A stretch of DNA of 41,100 bases from CBIFWW01 sp966186435 (GCA_966186435.1 CBIFWW010000011.1:1-41100), one strand, 5' to 3'. Counted from the first letter of the stretch, positions 7,649-17,014 are shown. The notes: generated by a model not told the origin, from the sequence alone. Numbers and translations are program-made.

Positions 7649-9205
7649 ATGGAACTGTTAATGGATCCCCAGATATGGGCGGGTTTACTGACCCTGGTTA
7701 TCCTGGAAATCGTGTTGGGTATCGATAACCTGGTATTTATCGCCATTCTTGCCGATAAGCTACCGCCAAAGCAGCGTGATAAAGCGCGCTTGATAGGTTT
7801 ATCCTTGGCATTGATTATGCGCCTAGGTTTACTGTCACTTATTTCATGGCTGGTTACGCTCACCAAACCGCTTATTACGTTAGGCGGATTAACCTTTTCC
7901 GGGCGGGATTTGATTATGTTGTTGGGTGGCCTGTTCCTGTTATTTAAAGCCACCACAGAATTGCATGAACGGTTAGAAAATCACCAACATGAAGGCAGCC
8001 ATGGTAAAGACTATGCTAGCTTCTGGGTGGTGGTACTACAGATTGTGGTGCTGGATGCCGTGTTCTCCCTGGATGCGGTGATTACCGCAGTGGGGATGGT
8101 GAACGATCTGCCGATCATGATGGCTGCGGTGGTTATCGCCATGGCAGTAATGTTATTGGCTTCCAAACCGCTGACCCGATTCGTCAACCAACATCCGACG
8201 GTGGTGGTGCTATGCCTGAGCTTCTTGCTGATGATTGGTTTGAGTCTGGTGGCAGAAGGATTCGGTTTCCATATTCCTAAAGGTTACCTGTATGCCGCGA
8301 TCGGCTTCTCGGTGTTGATTGAATTCTTTAACCAAGTGGCACGCCGTAACTTTGTCCGTCATCAATCCACCATCCCGCTGCGCGCCCGCACTGCCAGCGC
8401 CGTTCTGCGCCTCATGGAAGGCAAACGTCGCCAGCAGCAGGAAGGTGAGCAGGAGAAAACCATGGTGCCGGTCTCCGAAGAGGCCTTTGTTGAAGCAGAA
8501 CGCTACATGATTAGCGGGGTATTAACCCTGGCCGAACGTTCTTTGCGCAGCATCATGACCCCCCGAGGTGAGATTAGCTGGGTGGATGCCAGTAAAAGTG
8601 TGGAAGAGATCCGTGCACAGCTGCTCTCATCACCACACAGTTTGTTCCCGGTGTGCCGGGGTGAACTGGATGAGGTAATTGGAATCGTGCGGGCTAAAGA
8701 ATTGCTGGTGGCCCTGGAAGAGGGCGTGGACGTGGCAGCTATTGCAGCAGCCTCCCCGGCCATTGTGGTACCGGAAACGCTCGACCCAATCAACCTGCTG
8801 GCGGTATTGCGCCGGGCAAGGGGTAGCTTCGTTATTGTATGTAACGAGTTTGGTGTGGTTCAGGGGCTGGTGACGCCGCTGGACGTGCTGGAGGCTATCG
8901 CCGGGGAATTCCCTGATGCCGATGAAACCCCGGAAATCGTGGCGGATGGTGATGGCTGGCTGGTTAAAGGCTCCACCGACATTCATGCGTTGTCTCAGCG
9001 TATGGATGCCCCGAATCTGGTGAATGATGAAGAAGACAGCGCCACCGTGGCCGGGTTGGTGATTGCCGCCAACGGCCATATTCCGGTGGTGGGTGACACC
9101 ATCTATGTAGCACCGCTGACGATTCAAATCGTTGAGGCCAATGATTACCGGGTGGATTTGGTTCGCGTAGTGCGGGATAAGCCCCATCACGAAGAAGAAG
9201 AGTAA
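7649..9205 (+). CDS. yoaE: TerC-family membrane protein with CBS and CorC/HlyC domains, YoaE
   Basis: A 518-residue protein, the same length as E. coli YoaE. The N-terminal half (about 1-235) is a TerC-type membrane domain with seven or so helices and the acidic motifs LEIVLGIDNLVF and VLDAVFSLDAVITAVGM. A pair of CBS domains (about 300-425) and a C-terminal transporter-associated domain (about 435-510, motif VAGLVIAANGHIPVVGD) follow, and the tail is acidic (HHEEEE). TerC relatives have been linked to metal export, especially manganese, but the role of YoaE is not settled. ATG 7649 has GGAG upstream. It is divergent from manX. The c-di-GMP phosphodiesterase gene yoaD, found between yoaE and sdaA in E. 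coli, is absent here. Confidence 0.93.
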   Translation: MELLMDPQIWAGLLTLVILEIVLGIDNLVFIAILADKLPPKQRDKARLIGLSLALIMRLGLLSLISWLVTLTKPLITLGGLTFSGRDLIMLLGGLFLLFKATTELHERLENHQHEGSHGKDYASFWVVVLQIVVLDAVFSLDAVITAVGMVNDLPIMMAAVVIAMAVMLLASKPLTRFVNQHPTVVVLCLSFLLMIGLSLVAEGFGFHIPKGYLYAAIGFSVLIEFFNQVARRNFVRHQSTIPLRARTASAVLRLMEGKRRQQQEGEQEKTMVPVSEEAFVEAERYMISGVLTLAERSLRSIMTPRGEISWVDASKSVEEIRAQLLSSPHSLFPVCRGELDEVIGIVRAKELLVALEEGVDVAAIAAASPAIVVPETLDPINLLAVLRRARGSFVIVCNEFGVVQGLVTPLDVLEAIAGEFPDADETPEIVADGDGWLVKGSTDIHALSQRMDAPNLVNDEEDSATVAGLVIAANGHIPVVGDTIYVAPLTIQIVEANDYRVDLVRVVRDKPHHEEEE

Positions 9206-9206
9206 T

Positions 9207-9236
9207 AAAAAATGCCGCAAAGATGCGGCATTTTTG
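9207..9236. terminator. Bidirectional terminator between yoaE and sdaA
   Basis: A 12-bp perfect stem (AAAAATGCCGCA and its complement) with an AAGA loop is flanked by A and T runs, so it can act in both directions between the converging genes. Confidence 0.88.
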
Positions 9237-9254
9237 TTGGGATAAGTTCAGGGG

Positions 9255-10619
9255 TTAGTCACACTGAACTTTGATGGCCAGACCGCCGCGAGAGGTTTCG
9301 CGGTATTTGGCATTCATGTCTTTACCGGTTTCGTACATCGTCTCGATAACTTTATCCAGCGACACCCGGGGTTCACTGGTGCGCCGCATCGCCATGCGTG
9401 ACGCGTTAATGGCTTTCACCGAGGCAATAGCGTTACGTTCGATACAGGGCACCTGAACTTGCCCGGCTACCGGGTCGCAGGTCAGGCCCAGGTTATGTTC
9501 CATGCCGATTTCCGCCGCCACGCATACCTGCTCCGGGCTGGCCCCTAACAGTTCAGCCAGACCGGCTGCCGCCATGGAACAGGCCACGCCCACTTCCCCT
9601 TGGCAGCCAACTTCGGCACCGGAAATTGACGCATTCATCTTATACAGCGTCCCCACGGCACCGGAGGCCAGGAAGTAACGAATGTAGATATCCGGGCTGA
9701 CGGATTCGATAAAGTGATCATAGTAAGCCAGCACCGCCGGGACGATGCCGCAGGCACCGTTGGTTGGTGCTGTTACCACCCGGCCACCGGCGGCGTTCTC
9801 TTCGTTCACTGCCAGGGCAAACATATTCACCCAATCCACCACGTTCATCGGATCGTTAGAAAGCTTGTCGCTGGAAACTAACATCCGGCGTAGCGCCGAG
9901 GCACGGCGCGGCACCCGCAGTGGCCCAGGCAGTACGCCTTCGGTATTCATACCGCGATCGATACAGGCGCGCATGGTCTGCCATACGTTGGCGAAGTAAT
10001 CCTCGATCTCTTTCTTGCTGTGTAGCGCCAGTTCGTTTTGCATCATCAGCCCGGATAGCGATAGCCCGGTTTCATGGCAGTGCTTAAGGATCTCTTCCGC
10101 AGATTTGTAGGGATAGGGCACGCTGATGTCATTGCTGCTTTCAGCCCCGAAGTGGGCTTCATCGACAATAAACCCCCCGCCGATAGAGTAATAGGTGTTG
10201 CTGTGAACCAGCCTATCCCCGGCGTAAGCGTGGATCTGCATACCGTTCTCATGAAGCGGTAAATTGGTATTGTGGAAGCGCATGCCCTCACCCTGAGGGA
10301 AATCCACTTCATGCTGACCACGGGCCAGCAGCAGACGGCCACGGGTTTCCACATCGCGGATAAACGCCGGGATGGCGTCAATGTCTACGTCGTCAGGCTG
10401 ATTGCCCGCCAGGCCCATAATAATCGCGATATCGGTATGGTGGCCCTTACCGGTCAAGGAGAGTGAGCCGTAAACATCTACCATCACGCGGGTCACGCTG
10501 TCCAGCAAGCCTTGTACCACCAAATCATCGACAAACTGCTTCCCGGCTTTCATCGGGCCGACGGTGTGCGAGCTGGATGGCCCGATACCTACCTTGAACA
10601 TGTCGAATATGCTAATCAC
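9255..10619 (-). CDS. sdaA: L-serine ammonia-lyase SdaA
   Basis: A 454-residue iron-sulfur L-serine deaminase (same length as E. coli SdaA) that converts serine to pyruvate and ammonia. The N-terminal beta domain begins MISIFDMFKVGIGPSSSHTVGPM; the catalytic alpha domain holds the presumed [4Fe-4S] ligands Cys339 (VGCQGEVG), Cys381 (LTCDPVAG) and Cys392 (VPCIERN), and the penultimate Cys453 matches the 'tail in mouth' cysteine described for the Legionella enzyme. It starts with GTG, as in E. coli, with GGAG 8 bases upstream. It is the E. coli-order neighbour of nudL, but a 190-base gap suggests its own promoter. Lrp control is known in E. coli; no site is called here. Confidence 0.96.
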   Translation of the reverse strand: MISIFDMFKVGIGPSSSHTVGPMKAGKQFVDDLVVQGLLDSVTRVMVDVYGSLSLTGKGHHTDIAIIMGLAGNQPDDVDIDAIPAFIRDVETRGRLLLARGQHEVDFPQGEGMRFHNTNLPLHENGMQIHAYAGDRLVHSNTYYSIGGGFIVDEAHFGAESSNDISVPYPYKSAEEILKHCHETGLSLSGLMMQNELALHSKKEIEDYFANVWQTMRACIDRGMNTEGVLPGPLRVPRRASALRRMLVSSDKLSNDPMNVVDWVNMFALAVNEENAAGGRVVTAPTNGACGIVPAVLAYYDHFIESVSPDIYIRYFLASGAVGTLYKMNASISGAEVGCQGEVGVACSMAAAGLAELLGASPEQVCVAAEIGMEHNLGLTCDPVAGQVQVPCIERNAIASVKAINASRMAMRRTSEPRVSLDKVIETMYETGKDMNAKYRETSRGGLAIKVQCD

Positions 10620-10809
10620 GATTAAACTCCTGCCTGCTGTGCCAGCGTACTGGCGGGTTCCTGAAAATGGCGGCCAGTGTAAAAGCTAACTGTTAACCTG
10701 AGTAAACTATTCACATGAATTAAACTAATGCCTAACCCACGATTCACTTATGGATGCCGGGTTCCACCAGCCCAATATTCTATATATGAGCGAATATCCA
10801 GAATTATAG

Positions 10810-11385
10810 TCAGGCTTCAACGCCAATTTGTAGTGCCAGTTCACGAATAATCCCGGCGGTCATCCCCCAGACAAAATAGTGCTCATACCAGGAGAGCCAT
10901 ACCCGGTGCTCATTGCCGCGCCGCCAGATATCCAGCGGGTGATAGCGGCCCAGGCGCAGCGCCTCATCCAGCGGCATCTCAAATACCGCAGACACTTCAT
11001 CTTCACTGGCGTGATAATGCAGATCCGGCGGAATAATTCCCACGATCGGCGTCACCCGGAACCCGGTAACACTGTCCACCGGGGGCAATGCGCCGATCAC
11101 CTCTACGCTGCTCGGGGGGATCGCCACTTCTTCCTCGGCTTCGCGCAGGGCGGCGGCAATTAATGAAGTATCAGTTAAATCCACGGCCCCACCGGGGAAG
11201 GCCACCTGCCCGGCGTGTTTACGTAATTTGGAGGAGCGCTGGGTCAACAGCAGACCGGGGCGTGGGCGGCGCACTATAGGAATCAGCACCGCCGCCTGGC
11301 GTTGATTAGCGCTGATGTTGCTAACAGGGGGCCGCAGCATCTGGAAGCGGGACAGGAAGCCATCCAGGGTTAAATCACGGGTCAT
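10810..11385 (-). CDS. nudL: Nudix hydrolase NudL (CoA pyrophosphatase family)
   Basis: A 191-residue cytoplasmic Nudix hydrolase. The box lies at about residues 65-89 (GGAVDLTDTS then REAEEEVAIP), with the catalytic REAEEE at 81-86; the canonical Gly after the EE pair is Ala, as also in the E. coli protein. UPF0035-type NudL proteins are assigned to coenzyme A and CoA-thioester pyrophosphate cleavage. ATG 11385 has GAGG upstream and lies 9 bases after the pabB stop, so nudL is probably co-transcribed with pabB. Confidence 0.92.
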   Translation of the reverse strand: MTRDLTLDGFLSRFQMLRPPVSNISANQRQAAVLIPIVRRPRPGLLLTQRSSKLRKHAGQVAFPGGAVDLTDTSLIAAALREAEEEVAIPPSSVEVIGALPPVDSVTGFRVTPIVGIIPPDLHYHASEDEVSAVFEMPLDEALRLGRYHPLDIWRRGNEHRVWLSWYEHYFVWGMTAGIIRELALQIGVEA

Positions 11386-11394
11386 TGAAACCTC

Positions 11395-12744
11395 TTAAAA
11401 CAGATGCAGGATACGATTAACTTTATCAAAGGTTTCTTGATATTCAGCTGCCTCATCACTATCCGCCACGATACCGCCCCCGGCGGCGCAATAAAGATGG
11501 CCTTGCTCGGCAATCAGGGTGCGGATGGTAATGCTGGTGTCCATATTGCCGCAGCTACTGATGTAACCGATGCTGCCACACCAGGCGTTACGGCGGTGCG
11601 GCTCCAGGGATTCGATGATCGCCATCGCCCGTACTTTCGGTGCACCGGTAATCGATCCTCCGGGGAAGCAGGCCCGTAACAAATCCGTGGCATGGCGCTG
11701 GGGCGGGAGTTTGGCGGTAATGGTGCTCACCAGGTGATGCACAGCCGGGAAAGGCTCCACCACAAACAGCTCCGGCACCCGCACCGATCCTGGCTCCGCC
11801 ACCCGGCCAATATCATTGCGCATTAGGTCGACAATCATTAAATTTTCAGCCCGATCCTTGGGGGAGTTGGCCAGCTTCTCGGCCTGGGCTACATCTTGCA
11901 GCGGATCATGATGAATACGCGGCAGGGTGCCTTTTATCGGCCGGGTTTGGATATCTGGCCCATCGAGCAAAATAAAGCGCTCCGGGGAGAGGCTAAGAAT
12001 GGCGCTGTCAGGCAGGCGAATAAAAGCGCTAAAGGGGGCGCGATTGGCGGCATTGAGCTTCTCAAAGGCTTGCCACTCATCGCCCTGGTAGCTGGCCTGG
12101 AACCGTTGGGCCAGGTTGACCTGATAGCAATCCCCGCTGTGCAGGTATTCCTGAACCTGGCGGAAACGTTCGCCATATTCTTCACGTGATAAGTTAGATT
12201 GCCAGCGGCTGGTGAGTTTGAATCCAGGCCGGGAGGGAGGGACTAATGCCTCCAGCCAGCGTAGGCGCTGGTGAATATCGCCCTGGCACACCAAACTCAG
12301 GTTTTGGTGCTGGTGGTCGGCGATAAGTGCCCAGTCATACAAACCTATTGCCATATCCGGGGTGGTTAAATCCGCTTCCGCCTGTTGTGGCAGGTGTTCA
12401 AAACGGCGGCCTAAATCGTAGCCGAATAGCCCGAGTGCGCCGCCGATAAAGGGCAGTTCCGGGTGCTTTTCTGTGGACCAGCCGCACTCAGCCAGCGCTT
12501 GCTGGAGCAACGCCAAAGGATCCTCACTGCTGGTTCGGCTCTCGTTCGCGCATTGATAAAGTGTGTTTTGCCCGTGGGTCACCAGGGTGGCAACCGGCTC
12601 CGCAACCATAATATCAAAGCGGCTATGGGGATGATCCGCATGGCCGGAGTGGAGCAACATAGCCCAGGGTTGGTGGCTAACGGCGGCAAAATAGCGGGAG
12701 ATCGCATCCTGTTGCCAGGGCAGGGTGTAAACGGAAACCGACAT
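11395..12744 (-). CDS. pabB: Aminodeoxychorismate synthase component I
   Basis: A 449-residue enzyme of folate synthesis which, with the glutaminase PabA, converts chorismate to 4-amino-4-deoxychorismate. It has the chorismate-binding domain in the C-terminal two thirds: the PIKGT motif holds the active Lys at about residue 271, followed by NLMIVDLMRNDIGRV and FPGGSITGAPKVRAM. I chose ATG 12744 because it matches the E. coli N-terminus (VYTLPW close to the start) and has AGGA upstream; the reading frame stays open for 16 codons further upstream. It is divergent from yoaH and followed by nudL. Confidence 0.95.
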   Translation of the reverse strand: MSVSVYTLPWQQDAISRYFAAVSHQPWAMLLHSGHADHPHSRFDIMVAEPVATLVTHGQNTLYQCANESRTSSEDPLALLQQALAECGWSTEKHPELPFIGGALGLFGYDLGRRFEHLPQQAEADLTTPDMAIGLYDWALIADHQHQNLSLVCQGDIHQRLRWLEALVPPSRPGFKLTSRWQSNLSREEYGERFRQVQEYLHSGDCYQVNLAQRFQASYQGDEWQAFEKLNAANRAPFSAFIRLPDSAILSLSPERFILLDGPDIQTRPIKGTLPRIHHDPLQDVAQAEKLANSPKDRAENLMIVDLMRNDIGRVAEPGSVRVPELFVVEPFPAVHHLVSTITAKLPPQRHATDLLRACFPGGSITGAPKVRAMAIIESLEPHRRNAWCGSIGYISSCGNMDTSITIRTLIAEQGHLYCAAGGGIVADSDEAAEYQETFDKVNRILHLF

Positions 12745-12839
12745 GATCACAATTCCTGAAGGCATAGCGCAAATATGGCTGCTGGTTATCACGCCCGTAG
12801 CGTGAAATAATCAGCGCATTAATGTAACAGGAGTCACCC

Positions 12840-13070
12840 ATGTTTGCAGGTTTACCTTCTCTCAGCCATGAACAACAACAGCAGGCCGTTGAACGCATTC
12901 ATGAGCTTATGTCTCAGGGGATGAGTAGCGGTGAGGCAATCACCCAAGTGGCTGCGGAGATCCGGGCTACCCACACCGGGGATCGGGTTGTCGCACGTTT
13001 TGAAGACGATGAAGACCAAGACAGCGAAAATAATGATTTCATCGAAGATGATGAAGAAGACGAACAATAA
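12840..13070 (+). CDS. yoaH: UPF0181 small protein YoaH with an acidic tail
   Basis: A 76-residue protein whose first 57 residues closely match E. coli YoaH (59 residues): MFAGLPSLSHEQQQQAVERI, then MSQGMSSGEAI and RVVARFEDDED. It continues with an Asp/Glu-rich tail of about 17 residues absent in E. coli. The function is unknown. The start has a strong AGGAG ribosome-binding site 6 bases away. It is divergent from pabB and convergent with yoaB, as in E. coli. Confidence 0.9.
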   Translation: MFAGLPSLSHEQQQQAVERIHELMSQGMSSGEAITQVAAEIRATHTGDRVVARFEDDEDQDSENNDFIEDDEEDEQ

Positions 13071-13073
13071 CAG

Positions 13074-13097
13074 ACGGGGCCAGTAGGCCCCGTTTTA
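13074..13097. terminator. Terminator between yoaH and yoaB
   Basis: An 8-bp stem (ACGGGGCC and GGCCCCGT, loop AGTA) follows yoaH by four bases and is trailed by TTTTA on the plus strand. On the minus strand the tract after it is poor, so it mainly ends yoaH. Confidence 0.75.
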
Positions 13098-13099
13098 CT

Positions 13100-13444
13100 T
13101 TATATCGCAGCGATAATTTTGATTTCCACTTTGTAGCGTGGGTTCATTAATTTGGCCTGGATAGTGCAACGCACCGGCGCCGCCCCCGCTGGCACCCAGC
13201 TGTCCCAGGCTTGGTTCATGGCCTGGAAGTCATTCCCGTCCGCCAGAATAATCGTAGCATCGAGAATACGTGTCTTATCGCTCCCTTGCTCAACCAGTAT
13301 CTGGTCAATCTGGGCCAGGGTATTGGCGGTTTGCTCAAAGGCATTGGCATCCAGATTTTCAGGGACACCGGTGTAGTACAGGGTGTGGTTGTGGATCACG
13401 ACATCGGAATAGCGGGCTTCTGGTTTAACTCTTTTAATTGTCAT
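13100..13444 (-). CDS. yoaB: RidA-family protein YoaB
   Basis: A 114-residue protein of the RidA/YjgF/Rid family, identical in length to E. coli YoaB. It has the family motif LMNPRYKVEIKIIAAI at the C-terminus and PVRCTIQA before it, where RidA enzymes place the arginine that activates imine hydrolysis. RidA proteins deaminate reactive 2-aminoacrylate-type enamines; whether YoaB does so is not established. ATG 13444 has GGAG 6 bases upstream and gives the E. coli N-terminus; an in-frame ATG at 13456 has no good ribosome-binding site. It is divergent from yoaA. Confidence 0.92.
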   Translation of the reverse strand: MTIKRVKPEARYSDVVIHNHTLYYTGVPENLDANAFEQTANTLAQIDQILVEQGSDKTRILDATIILADGNDFQAMNQAWDSWVPAGAAPVRCTIQAKLMNPRYKVEIKIIAAI

Positions 13445-13567
13445 TACTGACTCCATACAAAAATCAACAAAAGACCAAGCCTGCCATAAAGCGCTGCATC
13501 CGTCACCTGCGCTGGCACATCTCCGCTGGCCCTGACATAATCACTGGCAATTTAACCAGGGGGTAGT

Positions 13568-15478
13568 GTGACGGACGATTTTGCAGCAGACGGGCAGCTT
13601 GCCAGCGCCATTCCCGGCTTTAAGCCACGTGAACCCCAACGCCTGATGGCTAATGCGGTACGTGAAGCCATCGAAAAGGGTAAACCCCTGGTGGTGGAAG
13701 CGGGCACCGGTACCGGTAAAACCTACGGTTACCTGGCCCCGGCCTTGCGCAGCGGCAAAAAGGTGATTATCTCCACCGGCTCTAAAGCCTTGCAGGATCA
13801 GCTGTTCAGCCGCGATCTGCCCACCGTTGCCCGTGCACTGGCCTACCGGGGCAAGGTGGCGCTGCTAAAAGGCCGTTCCAACTACCTGTGTATCGAACGC
13901 CTGGAGCAACAAGCCCTGGCCGGGGGCGATCTGCCGGTGCAAACCCTTAGCGATGTGATGAACCTGCGGCGCTGGGCCATCGAAACCCAGGATGGCGATA
14001 TCAGCACCTGTGGCGAGGTAGCGGAAGATGCCCCGGTCTGGCCGTTGGTGACCAGCACCAATGACAACTGCCTCGGGGCCGATTGCCCAATGTATAAAGA
14101 TTGCTTTGTAGTAAAGGCCCGTAAAAAAGCCATGGATGCCGATGTGGTGGTGGTCAACCATCACTTATTCCTGGCAGATATGGTGGTGAAGGAGAGTGGT
14201 TTTGCCGAGCTGATCCCTGAGGTTGATGTCACTATCTTCGATGAAGCCCATCAGATCCCGGATATTGCCAGCCAGTATTTTGGCCAGTCCCTATCTAGCC
14301 GCCAGCTGCTGGATTTGGCCAAAGACATTAACATTGCCTACCGCACGGAATTAAAAGACACCCAGCAGTTGCAGAAATGCGCCGACCGTCTGGCCCAAAG
14401 TACCCAGGATTTCCGCATGCAATTGGGTGACCCGGGCTTCCGGGGTAACCTGCGGGAGCTACTGGCCGATGCCAATATCCAGCGGGCGCTGCTCTTGCTC
14501 GATGACGCCCTTGAACTATGCTACGACGTGGCGAAACTGGCCCTTGGCCGTTCGGCCTTGCTGGATGCGGCCTTCGAACGGGCCACTCTCTACCGGGGCC
14601 GTCTCAAGCGCCTGAAAGACACCAACCAGCCGGGTTTCAGCTATTGGTATGAATGTAACTCGCGCCACTTTACCCTGGCGCTGACGCCGCTTTCGGTGGC
14701 CGATAAATTCAAAGATGTGATTGCCGAGAAATCCGGCAGCTGGATCTTTACCTCAGCCACCCTGGCGGTGAATGAGCAGCTTTCTCACTTTACCGAGCGA
14801 TTAGGTATTGAGGACGCCACCTCACTGCTGCTGCCCAGCCCCTTTGATTTTGCCAAACAGGCGCTGCTGTGCGTGCCCCGTAACCTGCCGCTGCCGAATC
14901 AGCCGGGTGGTGCCAGGGCTTTAGCCCGTATACTGCGCCCGCTGATTGAATCCAATAATGGCCGCTGCTTTATGCTGTGTACCTCCCACGCCATGATGCG
15001 CGATCTGGCGGCGGAGTTCCGTGCCACCATGACGCTGCCAGTGTTGTTGCAGGGCGAAACCAGTAAAGGCCAATTATTGTCGCAGTTTGTCCAGGCCGGG
15101 AATGCCCTGCTGGTGGCAACCAGCAGTTTCTGGGAAGGGGTTGATGTGCGCGGTGATGCGCTCTCGCTGGTGATCATCGACAAACTTCCGTTTACTTCAC
15201 CGGAAGATCCATTGCTCAAAGCCAGGATGGAAGATTGCCGCCTGCGTGGGGGGGAACCTTTTGATGAAGTACAGCTACCCGATGCGGTAATCACCCTTAA
15301 GCAGGGCGTAGGGCGCTTGATCCGTGATGTGGATGATCGCGGCGTGCTGGTGATTTGCGATCACCGGCTGGTGATGCGCCCTTATGGCGAAGTCTTTTTG
15401 AACAGTCTCCCGCCAGCACCGCGCACGCGGGATTTAAATCGGGCAATTGAATTTCTGCGGGCAGGCCCGGCGCAGTAA
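13568..15478 (+). CDS. yoaA: DinG-family ATP-dependent DNA helicase YoaA
   Basis: A 636-residue XPD/DinG-type superfamily 2 helicase, the same length as E. coli YoaA. The Walker A AGTGTGKT is at 45-52 and the DEAH box at 225-228. Four cysteines, Cys108, Cys168, Cys173 and Cys179, form the expected [4Fe-4S] cluster site. The C-terminal helicase motif is QGVGRLIRD. In E. coli YoaA pairs with the polymerase III chi subunit (HolC) and helps repair damaged replication forks. It starts with GTG after an AGGGGG stretch. No LexA box is visible in the 123 bases upstream. A run of seven G at 15247-15253 is in frame. Confidence 0.96.
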   Translation: MTDDFAADGQLASAIPGFKPREPQRLMANAVREAIEKGKPLVVEAGTGTGKTYGYLAPALRSGKKVIISTGSKALQDQLFSRDLPTVARALAYRGKVALLKGRSNYLCIERLEQQALAGGDLPVQTLSDVMNLRRWAIETQDGDISTCGEVAEDAPVWPLVTSTNDNCLGADCPMYKDCFVVKARKKAMDADVVVVNHHLFLADMVVKESGFAELIPEVDVTIFDEAHQIPDIASQYFGQSLSSRQLLDLAKDINIAYRTELKDTQQLQKCADRLAQSTQDFRMQLGDPGFRGNLRELLADANIQRALLLLDDALELCYDVAKLALGRSALLDAAFERATLYRGRLKRLKDTNQPGFSYWYECNSRHFTLALTPLSVADKFKDVIAEKSGSWIFTSATLAVNEQLSHFTERLGIEDATSLLLPSPFDFAKQALLCVPRNLPLPNQPGGARALARILRPLIESNNGRCFMLCTSHAMMRDLAAEFRATMTLPVLLQGETSKGQLLSQFVQAGNALLVATSSFWEGVDVRGDALSLVIIDKLPFTSPEDPLLKARMEDCRLRGGEPFDEVQLPDAVITLKQGVGRLIRDVDDRGVLVICDHRLVMRPYGEVFLNSLPPAPRTRDLNRAIEFLRAGPAQ

Positions 15479-15547
15479 TTTGTGCCGGGCTATGCTATGA
15501 TGCGCGCCGATTTGACTCCCCCATACCCATTGAGGTTGATAAAACCC

Positions 15548-16243
15548 ATGCAAATCCTGGCCATTGATACCGCCACCGAGGCTTGTTCTGTTGCGCTTTG
15601 GCAGAACGGTTTCGCACTTTGCCACTTCGAATTGTGCCCCCGCGAGCATACCCAACGGATCTTACCGATGGTACGCGACATATTGAACCAGGGTGGCATT
15701 GCCTTGTCTGAGGTAGATGCACTGGCCTTTGGCCGTGGCCCGGGCAGTTTCACCGGGGTACGTATTGGTATTGGTATCGCTCAAGGGCTGGCGTTAGGTG
15801 CGGAACTCCCAATGATTGGGGTATCCACATTAGCGACCATGGCCCAAGGCGCATTCCGCAAAACCGGGGCCACCCGGGTACTGGCCGCCATTGATGCCCG
15901 TATGGGTGAAGTGTACTGGGCTGAATACCAGCGCGATGAACAGGGCGTATGGCATGGCGAAGAGAGCGAGAAAGTCCTCACGCCAGAGGCCGTTTCCCAA
16001 CGGTTGAAGCAACTTTCCGGCGCCTGGGCTACAGTTGGCACAGGGTGGCAAGCGTGGCCGGATATGGCTGACGGTTGCGATCTGGCGTTGCAGGATGGCG
16101 AGATACTGCTTCCGGCGGCGGAAGATATGCTGCCGCTGGCCTGTCACAAACTGGCTGAGGGCCATACCGTGGCCGTTGAACAGGCGCAGCCCGTTTACCT
16201 GCGTAATGAAGTGGCATGGAAGAAACTTCCGGGTAAAGAATAA
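15548..16243 (+). CDS. tsaB: tRNA threonylcarbamoyladenosine biosynthesis protein TsaB
   Basis: A 231-residue protein, the same length as E. coli TsaB (YeaZ). The N-terminus MQILAIDTATEACSVALW and the motif GRGPGSFTGVRIGIGIAQGLA are diagnostic of the ASKHA-fold TsaB/TsaD group; unlike TsaD it lacks the metal-binding histidines. TsaB partners TsaD and TsaE to transfer threonylcarbamoyl to A37 of ANN-decoding tRNAs. ATG 15548 matches the family start; the upstream open frame adds 22 residues without homology. It is 69 bases after yoaA and upstream of yeaY, as in E. coli. Confidence 0.96.
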   Translation: MQILAIDTATEACSVALWQNGFALCHFELCPREHTQRILPMVRDILNQGGIALSEVDALAFGRGPGSFTGVRIGIGIAQGLALGAELPMIGVSTLATMAQGAFRKTGATRVLAAIDARMGEVYWAEYQRDEQGVWHGEESEKVLTPEAVSQRLKQLSGAWATVGTGWQAWPDMADGCDLALQDGEILLPAAEDMLPLACHKLAEGHTVAVEQAQPVYLRNEVAWKKLPGKE

Positions 16244-16277
16244 CTCACTGGCTGAGCGGCCAGATAAGGAGCCTCAC

Positions 16278-16859
16278 ATGGTGGCCAAATTACGGTTAAA
16301 ACCGCGCTGGATGCTGGCGGCCTTGGTGGCCGTTTCCCTGACAGGATGTGTCACGGTTCCCGACGAAATCAAAGGCACCAGCCCAACGCCACAAATGGAT
16401 CTGGTACGGGTGATGAATGCGCCACAGCTGTACGTGGGGCAGGAGGCGCGCTTTGGTGGCCGGGTGATTAATATCATCAATCAGCAGGGGAAAACTCGGC
16501 TGGAAATTGCTACGCTGCCACTGGATGCCGGGGCACGACCGATTCTGAATTCTCCCTCTCTTGGACGTATTTATGCCGATGCCAATGGCTTTCTTGAGCC
16601 ATCGGATTATCGTGGGCAACTGGTTACCGTGGTGGGGCCGATCACTGGTACCGCCCAGGGCAAAGTGGGTGGCACCACGTATACCTACATGACCATGAAT
16701 GCCAACGAGTGGAAACGTTGGCGGGTGACCCAGCAAATTGTGATGCCACCGCAGCCAATGGATCCATGGTTATGGGGCGGCCCCCGTCCGTGGGGATACT
16801 ATCCCTGGGGCTGGTACGATCCGGCACCGGCCAGGGTGGAAACCGTAGTCACGGAATAG
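16278..16859 (+). CDS. yeaY: Slp-family outer-membrane lipoprotein YeaY
   Basis: A 193-residue lipoprotein of the Slp family, the same length as E. coli YeaY. The signal peptide ends in the lipobox LTGC (Cys at about residue 24), and the residue after Cys is Val, so sorting to the outer membrane is expected. The middle carries GRVINIIN and the C-terminus is rich in Pro, Trp, Tyr and Gly. The function is unknown; E. coli yeaY is under sigma E control. ATG 16278 has AAGGAG 6 bases upstream. It lies 34 bases after tsaB, probably in the same transcript, and ends at a terminator before fadD. Confidence 0.93.
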   Translation: MVAKLRLKPRWMLAALVAVSLTGCVTVPDEIKGTSPTPQMDLVRVMNAPQLYVGQEARFGGRVINIINQQGKTRLEIATLPLDAGARPILNSPSLGRIYADANGFLEPSDYRGQLVTVVGPITGTAQGKVGGTTYTYMTMNANEWKRWRVTQQIVMPPQPMDPWLWGGPRPWGYYPWGWYDPAPARVETVVTE

Positions 16860-16886
16860 TGTGTGAAAGCTTCAGGCAGTGCATTC

Positions 16887-16918
16887 GAAACAGCGGCTTG
16901 CCGCTGTTTCTTCGTTTT
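16887..16918 (+). terminator. Terminator after yeaY
   Basis: A perfect 10-bp stem (GAAACAGCGG and its complement) with a CTTG loop is followed by TTCGTTTT, 27 bases after the yeaY stop. Confidence 0.8.
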
Positions 16919-17014
16919 CAGGATGAAACAGGCCGTGGTAATTGTTGCTGCCACTCATAGGCCCTTAAAATAATTAGTGATGCGCTTCGCAACCTTAAAT
17001 CAGGCTAATCAATA

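Noticed and set aside
13445..13567. LexA box upstream of yoaA, expected for a DinG relative
   Set aside because: No CTGT-N8-ACAG pattern is present; E. coli yoaA is not known as a strong LexA target either.
16035..16277. A longer start for the YeaY frame overlapping tsaB
   Set aside because: The extension is out-of-frame tsaB sequence; the lipoprotein signal begins at ATG 16278 with AAGGAG upstream.
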